A DNA stretch of 64,000 nucleotides from Halarcobacter anaerophilus (lineage in GTDB: Bacteria; Campylobacterota; Campylobacteria; Campylobacterales; Arcobacteraceae). Both the position numbers and the translations under genes were made by a program. The stretch covers positions 1,798,001-1,862,000 of the forward strand of contig NZ_CP041070.1 of the NCBI RefSeq assembly GCF_006459125.1, given 5' to 3'. The notes under the pieces are model-generated. The model did no database searches and was not told where the DNA came from. It saw only the letters and a program-made list of their open reading frames with translations. Below, piece after piece: positions 1-7,764 of this stretch (position 1 is the first letter of the stretch; each line of letters starts with the position of its first letter).

Positions 1-546
1 GTAGATACGGCAGGAAAATCAACCCAGCTTGATATACTAAAAAACAAATATCAAGATGCAATCTTTACCAAAGAGCCCGGAGGAACAAAAATAGGTCTGA
101 AACTAAGAGAAATGGCTTTAAACGGTGAAGCAAAAAGTAAAATTGCGGAAATGTTCCTTTTTTTGGCCGATAGAGCCGAACATATAAATGAAGTGGTAAA
201 ACCGAACAAAGAGAAAATGGTAATAAGCGACAGAAGTGTAATAAGCGGTATTGCATATGCTTCAAATATGCCTTTGGAAATCGTTACAACACTTAATTTA
301 ATAGCAACATCAAATACTTTACCTACTCACGTTATACTGCTTGAACTATCAAAAGAAGAGCTTACCAAAAGGCTTCAAGGCAAATCAAACGATTCTATAG
401 AATCAAGAGGAATTGATTATTTGATTGATATTCAAAATAGAATGAAAAGAACTGTAGAGATGTTAAATTTAAATCATATTTATATAGATGCTGCTTTAAG
501 CATTGAAGAAATTTCAAAAAGAATTGAGGATTTTATTAATGGCTAA
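1..546 (+). CDS. tmk: Thymidylate kinase, 5'-truncated by the window edge
   Basis: Phosphorylates dTMP to dTDP in the cytoplasm for DNA synthesis. Frame 1 is open from base 1 and reads VDTAGKSTQ, the P-loop of thymidylate kinases, then the TKEPGG motif and the DRSVISGIAYA segment with the DR motif. Only about the first ten residues are missing. An internal ATG at 112 is not the real start, because the P-loop lies upstream of it. The stop (544-546) overlaps the hisS start by 8 nt, so the two are translationally coupled. The family is clear from motifs; only the N-terminus is unseen. Confidence 0.95.
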   Translation, partial: VDTAGKSTQLDILKNKYQDAIFTKEPGGTKIGLKLREMALNGEAKSKIAEMFLFLADRAEHINEVVKPNKEKMVISDRSVISGIAYASNMPLEIVTTLNLIATSNTLPTHVILLELSKEELTKRLQGKSNDSIESRGIDYLIDIQNRMKRTVEMLNLNHIYIDAALSIEEISKRIEDFING

Positions 547-1756
547 TATTCAAAGCTTAAGAGGAATGAATGATATTTTAGATAAAGATAGTGAACTCTT
601 TACCTACTTTATAGAAAATGCTTCAAGAATCGCAAAAAATTATGGATTTACTTATATCGAAACTCCCATTTTAGAAGAGACTTCTCTTTTTAAAAGATCA
701 GTCGGAGAGAGTTCGGATATTGTAAATAAAGAGATGTACCAATTTATCGATAAAGGTGAAAACGATGTCTGTCTAAGACCTGAAGGTACGGCAGGAGTTG
801 TTAGAAGTTTTGTTCAAAATAAACTTGACAGAGCCGGCGGAAATTATAGATGGTATTATTATGGACCGATGTTTAGATATGAAAGACCTCAAAAAGGAAG
901 ATTAAGAGAGTTCCACCAATTCGGTTGTGAAGTTTTTGGAGTAAGTTCTGTTTATGAAGATGCAAATATCATTATGATGATAAAAGATATTTTAGATTTT
1001 TTCAAAATAGGTTTCAAATTACAAATCAACTCTTTGGGATGCCAAACATGTATGCCGGTGTATAGAGAAAAGCTTGTTAATTATTTAACAAATATTAAAG
1101 AAGAGCTTTGTGAAGATTGTAATAGACGTATAGTAACAAATCCAATCAGGGTTTTGGATTGTAAAGTTGAAAACTGTCAAAAACTCTTATACAATGCTCC
1201 AAAAATCACTCATAATCTTTGTGAAAAATGTGATACGGATTTTGAGAAATTAAAAGAGATTTTAGATTTTAACAATATAGAGTATGAAATAGATACAAAC
1301 TTAGTAAGAGGTTTAGATTATTATTCTCAAACTGCTTTTGAGTTTACTTCAAATGAGATTGGAGCTCAAAGTGCAATTGCAGGTGGAGGAAGATATGACA
1401 GACTTGTTGAATTTTTAGGAGGAAGACCTACTGCGGGAATAGGATTTGCAATAGGTATTGAAAGACTTTTAGAATTAATAAAAACAGAAGATGTAAAAAA
1501 AGAGAGTATTTATTTGGGTGCTTTATGTGAAGAGGCATTAAATGTATTAACAAAAGTTGCTGCAAAAAAAAGAAAAGATTATAAAACTTTTATTGAATAT
1601 ACTCCAAGAGGTTTTGGAAAACATTTTAAAATTGCCGAAAAAAATAGTGCTACAATAGTTGCTTTAATAGGTGAAAACGAGATAAAAGAAGGAACTATTT
1701 ACACTAAAAATTTAAAAACTAAAGAAGAAAAAACTATAAAACTAGAGGATTTTTAA
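539..1756 (+). CDS. hisS: Histidyl-tRNA synthetase
   Basis: Charges tRNA-His with histidine. The 405-aa length is typical of bacterial HisRS. Class II motif 2 is seen around FRYERPQKGRLREFHQFG, the histidine-specific motif around LVRGLDYY, and motif 3 around GIGFAIGIERL; a C-terminal anticodon-binding domain follows. I chose ATG 539 (protein MANIQSLRGMND), which aligns with the family N-terminus; the upstream in-frame codon at 503 lies inside tmk and would add 12 unlikely residues. It overlaps tmk by 8 nt and is followed 2 nt later by speA. Confidence 0.96.
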   Translation: MANIQSLRGMNDILDKDSELFTYFIENASRIAKNYGFTYIETPILEETSLFKRSVGESSDIVNKEMYQFIDKGENDVCLRPEGTAGVVRSFVQNKLDRAGGNYRWYYYGPMFRYERPQKGRLREFHQFGCEVFGVSSVYEDANIIMMIKDILDFFKIGFKLQINSLGCQTCMPVYREKLVNYLTNIKEELCEDCNRRIVTNPIRVLDCKVENCQKLLYNAPKITHNLCEKCDTDFEKLKEILDFNNIEYEIDTNLVRGLDYYSQTAFEFTSNEIGAQSAIAGGGRYDRLVEFLGGRPTAGIGFAIGIERLLELIKTEDVKKESIYLGALCEEALNVLTKVAAKKRKDYKTFIEYTPRGFGKHFKIAEKNSATIVALIGENEIKEGTIYTKNLKTKEEKTIKLEDF

Positions 1757-1758
1757 TA

Positions 1759-3555
1759 TTGGAAAATTATGGTATTGATATTTGGGCAGATGATAATTTT
1801 ATAATTGAAGAGGGTGTAGTCAAATTAAATTATGCATCAAAACCATCATTAATAGAGATGGTAAAAGAGATAAGAGAAAAGGATTATAAGGGTCCCCTTC
1901 TTTTTAGATTTCCTCATTTAATTGAAAAACAGATAGAAAAACTATATACGCTTTATACAAATGCAATCAAAGAGTATGACTATAAAGGAAAATTTAATGC
2001 TGTTTTTCCTTTAAAAGTAAATCAATTACCAAACTTCCTTATGCCTTTGATAAATAGCGGAGAAAAATATAACTACGGTTTAGAAGCAGGAAGTAAGGCT
2101 GAACTATTTTTGGCAATGACCTATAATAAAATAGGAGCTCCCATTACAGTAAACGGTTTCAAAGATAAAGAGATGATTCATTTAGGTTTTATTGCAAAAA
2201 AAATGGGACATAATATCACTATTATTATTGAAGGTTTAAATGAACTTGAAACTATATTGGAAGTAGAAAAAGAGACTTCTTTGCCTACTCCAAACGTAGG
2301 AATTAGAACAAGACTTTTTAATGCAGGAAGCGGAGCCTGGGCAAAATCGGGAGGAATTGACGCAAAATTCGGATTGAGTTCAACAGAAATACTTGAAGCT
2401 TTTGAGATGTTAGAAGAGAATAATCTGACAAATATTCTTACTATGATTCATTTTCATATAGGCTCTTCTATGAAAACAATTAAACCTTTAAAAAATGCTT
2501 TAAAAGAGGCAGGTCATATATATGCCGAACTTAAAAATCTAGGAGCAACAAATTTAAGTGCTATTAATATAGGGGGTGGATTAGCCGTTGAATATTCACA
2601 GTTTCAAAGAACGGCACAATATCACCTTCAGGAGTTTGCAAATGATGTTGTCTTTACACTTAAAAATATTGCTAAACAAAAAGGTGTAGAAGAACCGAAT
2701 ATTTTCACGGAATCAGGAAGATTTATTTCTGCTTCTTCGACTGTTTTAATAACTCCTGTTCTTGAACTTTTTACGGCAGAATATGATGCTCAACATTTAA
2801 GATTAAAAGAGAAAAATCCTCCTTTGATTGAAGAGTTAAGAGAGCTTTATAATGATATGAATTCAAAAACCGCTTTAGAATATATGCACGACAGTATTGA
2901 CCACCTTGATTCTTTATTAAAACTTTTCGATTTAGGTTATATTGATTTAGAAGATAGAAGCAATGCAGAGATTTTGGCAAATTTAATTATAAAAAAAGCT
3001 ATTTGGCTTTTAGAAGTTGACGATTATGAAGAGTTAAAAAGGATTGATAATAAAATTCAAGAAAAATATCTGGTAAACTTTTCTATATTCCAATCACTTC
3101 CCGATTTTTGGGGAATCAAACAAGAATTTCCCGTAATGCCTATAACTCATCTAAATAGAAATCCTACAAGAAGCGCAAGTCTTTGGGATATTACCTGCGA
3201 TAGTGACGGAGAGATTCCTTTTAATCCTCAAAAACCTCTTTTACTGCATGATGTAAATCTAAAAAAAGAGGAGTACTATTTAGGATTTTTCCATGTAGGT
3301 GCATATCAAGATATTTTAGGCATGAGACATAATCTTTTCTCGCATCCTACGGAAATCAATGTTGTTTTTGAAAAAGGTAAAGTTAAACTTGAAAAGATTT
3401 TAGAGTCTCAAAAAATTATAGATATTTTAGAAGATATTGATTATGATACAAAAGAGATAAAAGAGGTGTTGAAAAATAATTTAGATAACAGAACATATAA
3501 AGTATTAAAAAAATATTTACATGATAACAGTTATCTAAAAACTACATGGAGCTAA
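1759..3555 (+). CDS. speA: Biosynthetic arginine decarboxylase (PLP-dependent)
   Basis: Decarboxylates arginine to agmatine, the entry to polyamine (putrescine/spermidine) synthesis. At 598 aa it fits the SpeA family (alanine-racemase-fold type III decarboxylases). The PLP lysine lies in FPLKVNQ near residue 95, and the barrel motifs IHFHIGSS and INIGGGLAVEY are present; the C-terminal domain carries the WDITCDSDGE motif. It begins with TTG two bases after the hisS stop, with a purine-rich AGAGG inside the hisS end as ribosome site. It sits in a hisS-speA-cysE operon. Confidence 0.95.
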   Translation: MENYGIDIWADDNFIIEEGVVKLNYASKPSLIEMVKEIREKDYKGPLLFRFPHLIEKQIEKLYTLYTNAIKEYDYKGKFNAVFPLKVNQLPNFLMPLINSGEKYNYGLEAGSKAELFLAMTYNKIGAPITVNGFKDKEMIHLGFIAKKMGHNITIIIEGLNELETILEVEKETSLPTPNVGIRTRLFNAGSGAWAKSGGIDAKFGLSSTEILEAFEMLEENNLTNILTMIHFHIGSSMKTIKPLKNALKEAGHIYAELKNLGATNLSAINIGGGLAVEYSQFQRTAQYHLQEFANDVVFTLKNIAKQKGVEEPNIFTESGRFISASSTVLITPVLELFTAEYDAQHLRLKEKNPPLIEELRELYNDMNSKTALEYMHDSIDHLDSLLKLFDLGYIDLEDRSNAEILANLIIKKAIWLLEVDDYEELKRIDNKIQEKYLVNFSIFQSLPDFWGIKQEFPVMPITHLNRNPTRSASLWDITCDSDGEIPFNPQKPLLLHDVNLKKEEYYLGFFHVGAYQDILGMRHNLFSHPTEINVVFEKGKVKLEKILESQKIIDILEDIDYDTKEIKEVLKNNLDNRTYKVLKKYLHDNSYLKTTWS

Positions 3556-3559
3556 AGAT

Positions 3560-4324
3560 ATGAATGATGAAGAGATAATCAGTAAAATAGAAGAAGAAAG
3601 CAAAAAACTAGGACTTTGGAAACAAATAAAAGAGGATTTCTCCGTTCCTAAATTAAATGACCCTGCACTTAATTCAAATATAGAACTTTTTTTTAATTAT
3701 CCGGGTGTTTGGGCGGTAATTAACCACAGAGTTGCCCATAGATTATATAAAAAAGGCTTTAAACTACTATCTAGAATGATTATGGGACTTACACAATTTT
3801 TATGCCATATGGATATTCATCCCGCTGCAACAATAGGACGAAGAGTATTTATAGACCATGGCATAGGAGTCGTGATCGGTCAAACAGCTATTATTGAAGA
3901 TGATGTTTTAATCTACCAAGGAGTAACTCTTGGAGGTGTTAGTTTAAATAAAGGTAAAAGACACCCTACAATAAGAGCAAACTCGGTTATAGGAAGCGGC
4001 GCAAAAGTCTTAGGAAATATTACAATAGGTAAAAATGGAAAAGTAGGAGCAAACTCAGTAGTAATTTGTGATGTACCGAAAAATTCTACTGCTGTAGGTG
4101 TTCCTGCAAAAATAATCAAAAGAGACGATAAAAACGGAAGATTAAATCATGGGGATCTTCCGGATGTAACAAAAGAGATGTTTGAATATCTTCTAAAAAG
4201 AGTGGCTTTGTTAGAACATGCAGTAAGAGATCATGATGGAATTGATTTAAGCAATCAGGACCATGATTTGGAGTGTATTTACAAGAGATTTATAAGCGCA
4301 ATGAATGCAACAGATAAAAACTAG
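3560..4324 (+). CDS. cysE: Serine O-acetyltransferase
   Basis: Transfers acetyl from acetyl-CoA to serine, giving O-acetylserine for cysteine synthesis. At 254 aa it has the family's N-terminal helical domain followed by a left-handed beta-helix of hexapeptide repeats. The catalytic region DIHPAATIGRRVFIDHGIG contains the Asp/His pair, and GGVSLNKGKRHPTI forms the usual loop. It starts 4 nt after speA and ends directly against the ATG of the next gene, so all are probably co-transcribed. Confidence 0.95.
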   Translation: MNDEEIISKIEEESKKLGLWKQIKEDFSVPKLNDPALNSNIELFFNYPGVWAVINHRVAHRLYKKGFKLLSRMIMGLTQFLCHMDIHPAATIGRRVFIDHGIGVVIGQTAIIEDDVLIYQGVTLGGVSLNKGKRHPTIRANSVIGSGAKVLGNITIGKNGKVGANSVVICDVPKNSTAVGVPAKIIKRDDKNGRLNHGDLPDVTKEMFEYLLKRVALLEHAVRDHDGIDLSNQDHDLECIYKRFISAMNATDKN

Positions 4325-5062
4325 ATGACTTTAGAACTTATACTATTCGGACTTACAGCCGGATTTGTTTCAGGCTTTTTCGGCTTAGGCGGAGGAACTG
4401 TTCTAACTCCTATTTTATTTACTGCCGGTTTTGCAATGAAAGAAGCGATTGCAATCTCTATTATGCAAATGGTTTTTAGTTCTATATACGGTTCATTTCT
4501 AAACTCAAAAAAAGCAAAACATATTTTTAAAGACGGAATAACCTTAGGTATAGGAGGCTCTCTTGGCGGACTTTTAAATAGTTTTGTTCATGCTTTAGTC
4601 TCTGATATTTTTTTACAATATGTTTTTATAATAATCATTATTTTCTCGATTGTCAAAATATTCGTATCTCCTGCTGAACATAATGAAGAGGTAAAACAGC
4701 ATAGTAAAATTGTACTTTTAACTGTCGGTTTTATTGTAGGAGTTATTGCAATGAGTATCGGTGTGGGAGGAGCTATAATGTTAATCCCTATTTTAGTCAG
4801 TTTTATGAGATATCCCTTAAAAATAGCAACAAGTCTTAGCTTGTTTTTTGTAATTTTTTCATCGGTTGCAGGTTTTATATCTTTGTCTCTTTCAGGACAA
4901 ATGCCTTTTTATGAAGGTTTGATTATAGGAACTGCTTCTTTAATCGGTGTATTTTTCGGAATAAAAACTAAAAATTTGACAGGAGCTAAAAATTATAAAA
5001 AATCGATTCTGATTATGAATGTTGTAATATTAGGAATAATGGTTTATAAAACAGTTTTATAA
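4325..5062 (+). CDS. TauE/SafE (TSUP) family membrane permease
   Basis: A 245-aa integral membrane protein with about eight hydrophobic segments and two copies of the family's glycine-rich motif: SGFFGLGGGTVLTPIL near residue 17 and MSIGVGGAIMLIPIL near residue 144. TSUP proteins are proposed to move sulfite, sulfoacetate or other small sulfur or organic anions. Being fused directly to cysE (ATG immediately after its stop) hints at a sulfur-related substrate, but that is inference. Its stop overlaps the convergent aconitase-like gene by 6 nt. Confidence 0.85.
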   Translation: MTLELILFGLTAGFVSGFFGLGGGTVLTPILFTAGFAMKEAIAISIMQMVFSSIYGSFLNSKKAKHIFKDGITLGIGGSLGGLLNSFVHALVSDIFLQYVFIIIIIFSIVKIFVSPAEHNEEVKQHSKIVLLTVGFIVGVIAMSIGVGGAIMLIPILVSFMRYPLKIATSLSLFFVIFSSVAGFISLSLSGQMPFYEGLIIGTASLIGVFFGIKTKNLTGAKNYKKSILIMNVVILGIMVYKTVL

Positions 5063-7567
5063 ACCTTTCTTTTCAAAAAAAGAGTTTAATATTCCCCTGT
5101 TTTTATAAAGTTCAAGCTCTTTTTTCGTATCCAATCTTGTTTTTAAATCAATCTCTATTTTAATACCGTTTTTATGAATTTCTGCCTTTACTATAGAGTT
5201 AACTTTTATAAGATTGTCCGAAATTGTTATACTCTCGTCTCCTTTTAATTTTAAAGTTTTTATATCATCTTCAACAAACTCCAAAGGCAAAACTCCGAAA
5301 CTTATCAAATCTTCTTTATATACCTCATCAAAAGATTTTGCAATTACTGCTTTTATTCCTAAAACACCGATACTTCGTGCAGCCCAATAAGAAGAGACTC
5401 CTTTTGCAAAATTCTCTCCTGCAAAAATTACGGAATCTCTATTTTGTTTTTTAAACGCTAATGCCTTGTCATAAATGGATACGATCTCATTATTTTCATA
5501 ATCTTTTGTATATCCGCCCTCTTTTGAAATCATTAAATTTTTAATATCAATACTATCAAAAACTCCTCTTGTCATTACTTCCGCATTTTGTTTTCTATCT
5601 TCAAAAGTTCCATACTCAAAAGATTTTACTTTCATACTCTCCAAATATCTAGCAGCAGGTGAATATAAAGAAATCTGTCCCAAAGGAAAAATCTGTTTTG
5701 TTGAAATATTATCACCGAAAATAGCCAAAATTCCAGCTTTTTGTATTTCAAGTTTTTCTAAAACAGGCTCTTTTTTAAACGTTAAAGCTTGAATATAAGT
5801 AGACTCTTTATCCCAATTATAAAAACTTGAATTTTCAAATTTCAATTTCTGCCAAAACTCATCTCCTCTAAAAATATTTTTATATATATCTTTATACAAA
5901 ATTTTATCAAGCTTTCCAAGATGAGAGGTAACTTCATAAGATTTAGGCCATAAATCAGCTAAATAAGTATCGGCACAAATCTCTTTATTAAATAGATCAA
6001 TATCTATTTTTCCCGTTAAAGAGTATAAAATCACTAAAGAAGCCGACATTTTATAGTTACTTTTTATCAAAGGATTTAACATATCTTCTATTTGTATATC
6101 AGAAGAGATTACCGAACATAGATTTAAATTATTGCTTTTAATCTCTTTTTCAATACTGCTTTCAATATTAAAAATAGAATTATCTTTTTTATAATCAATT
6201 ATGATAAATCCCAACTCTTTAAAATATTTAAGAAAATCCAGTTTTTCCAAATACTCTTTTATAAAAGGCTCTATTACTAAAGAGGCTTTTGTTTTACTGT
6301 TTACTTTTAGTCCTAAAGCAACTGCTTTTTTTGCAATTAATGCTGCATGAGCAAGAATATAAGAGTTTGATTTTAAAAAAGTTGATAAAACAATAGAAGC
6401 GGTTACAATATCTGAATCCTCCAATGATTCTGTTTTATTAAACTTCGGAAAATTTTGCAAACTTTCGATATCCATACTCTCTTGAGGCTTTTTTAAAAAA
6501 AGTACGTTTGCACAGAGTTTAGATAAATCAAATTCAATAACTCTATCATATTCTAGATTCTCATTTTGATAAAAAAGATTCTGTTTTTTTAAATATGTCT
6601 CTATTAACTCTCCGTAATCTTCATTTTCTCTTGTTTCGTCAAAATATTTTATGGTTTTATCGTCAACTGCAAAAAAAGAGCATTTTGCTTCATATTCAAA
6701 AGCCGATTTTGAAATAACTGCCCTATTTTCCAAAGTTAGATATTTTAAACCTTCTCCGTAAAACTCTACTAAACAGTTTTGAACATTTTGCTCTTTTAAA
6801 AGTTTTACCAAACCTGAAACTATATCCCAAGAAGTTACCGTCTCTTTTAACTGTTTGCAAACTTTTACTCCTATTACTTTAGGCAAAGCTAAGAGAAGTT
6901 CGTTTCCCAGCATAACTCCTTGTGCTTTAATAGAATCTACAGACCATCCAAGTACTCCAAAAGAGTTAATCATAGCAGTATTTGTATCCGTTCCTACAAT
7001 AGTTTCCGGATATAAAAAAAATTTATCCTCTTTTTTTTCTATATGTAAAATTGTAGATAAATACTCTAAATTTATTTGATGACAAATACCCGAACCAGGA
7101 GGAATAATTCTTAAATTGGAAAAACTGTTTTCTGCCCATTTGGCAAAGCCGTAACTCTCTTTATTTTTTTCATTCTCTTTTTTTACAATATCTTTATCGT
7201 CAATATCCAAAGAGTCGTCAATAATCATATCAACTAAAATCTCAGGATTTATCTTATTAGCTTCAAGAGCTTCTTTTTTTGCAAAATCACGCATGGAAGC
7301 TAAATCCATAAAAAAGTTAAGGTGTGAAAATCCCTGCATTATCATTCGTGAAGGATAAAAACCGATTTTTTGATTTTTTCTGTTTTCAAAAATATCTATT
7401 ATCTTTGAAAACTCTGTATTATCTTTTGCTTTTCTTAAATTTGCTTCTAAAAGTATCTTTAATACAATAGGCAATCTTCGTAATTTTTCATTCTCTTTAA
7501 TTACTTTGCTAATATCATAAAAATAGAATTTTTCTCCTTCTATTTCAAAACTATTTACTATATCCAA
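5057..7567 (-). CDS. Aconitase-A-fold protein lacking the Fe-S ligands (putative pseudoenzyme)
   Basis: Intact 836-aa ORF that aligns along its whole length with AcnA/IRP1-type aconitases: IIPPGSGICHQINLEYL near 154, YPETIVGTDTNTAMIN near 186, FGDN at 617-620, SPAARYL near 636, and VSSYWAARSIGVLGIKAVIA near 724. Remembered AcnA motifs align without gaps, yet the three cluster cysteines are replaced: SCTNTSNPS reads S-T396-F-L-K, and YGCTTCIGNSG reads Y-K-K460-D-N-S463. Other losses are H118 to D, H196 to N, DH to KQ at 624-625, and SSR to V-S-S at 724-726. Start is TTG at 7567 with AGGG just upstream. It should not carry a normal [4Fe-4S] cluster or be an ordinary aconitase; a structural, RNA-binding or other role is possible. 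Confidence 0.85.
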   Translation of the reverse strand: MDIVNSFEIEGEKFYFYDISKVIKENEKLRRLPIVLKILLEANLRKAKDNTEFSKIIDIFENRKNQKIGFYPSRMIMQGFSHLNFFMDLASMRDFAKKEALEANKINPEILVDMIIDDSLDIDDKDIVKKENEKNKESYGFAKWAENSFSNLRIIPPGSGICHQINLEYLSTILHIEKKEDKFFLYPETIVGTDTNTAMINSFGVLGWSVDSIKAQGVMLGNELLLALPKVIGVKVCKQLKETVTSWDIVSGLVKLLKEQNVQNCLVEFYGEGLKYLTLENRAVISKSAFEYEAKCSFFAVDDKTIKYFDETRENEDYGELIETYLKKQNLFYQNENLEYDRVIEFDLSKLCANVLFLKKPQESMDIESLQNFPKFNKTESLEDSDIVTASIVLSTFLKSNSYILAHAALIAKKAVALGLKVNSKTKASLVIEPFIKEYLEKLDFLKYFKELGFIIIDYKKDNSIFNIESSIEKEIKSNNLNLCSVISSDIQIEDMLNPLIKSNYKMSASLVILYSLTGKIDIDLFNKEICADTYLADLWPKSYEVTSHLGKLDKILYKDIYKNIFRGDEFWQKLKFENSSFYNWDKESTYIQALTFKKEPVLEKLEIQKAGILAIFGDNISTKQIFPLGQISLYSPAARYLESMKVKSFEYGTFEDRKQNAEVMTRGVFDSIDIKNLMISKEGGYTKDYENNEIVSIYDKALAFKKQNRDSVIFAGENFAKGVSSYWAARSIGVLGIKAVIAKSFDEVYKEDLISFGVLPLEFVEDDIKTLKLKGDESITISDNLIKVNSIVKAEIHKNGIKIEIDLKTRLDTKKELELYKNRGILNSFFEKKGL

Positions 7568-7727
7568 AGTGCCCTAACCTTTTTGATTATTTTTAACTGT
7601 ATAAAATAGCAAATGATAGGTTAAGTATTAATTATTTTTAGAATATAACGTCTACGTTGTTTACTTTTGTAATCTTTATTTATAAAAGCAGTATAGATAC
7701 TTTAATTAACTATTATCAAATCTATCT

Positions 7728-7733
7728 TATAAT
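7728..7733 (+). promoter_or_regulatory. Probable -10 box for uvrA
   Basis: A perfect TATAAT lies about 30 bases before the uvrA ATG, which puts transcription start near 7740. No clear -35 box is visible, as is usual in this phylum. Confidence 0.5.
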
Positions 7734-7764
7734 ACCAGCTTACTTTATTTAAGATGGACAAAGA

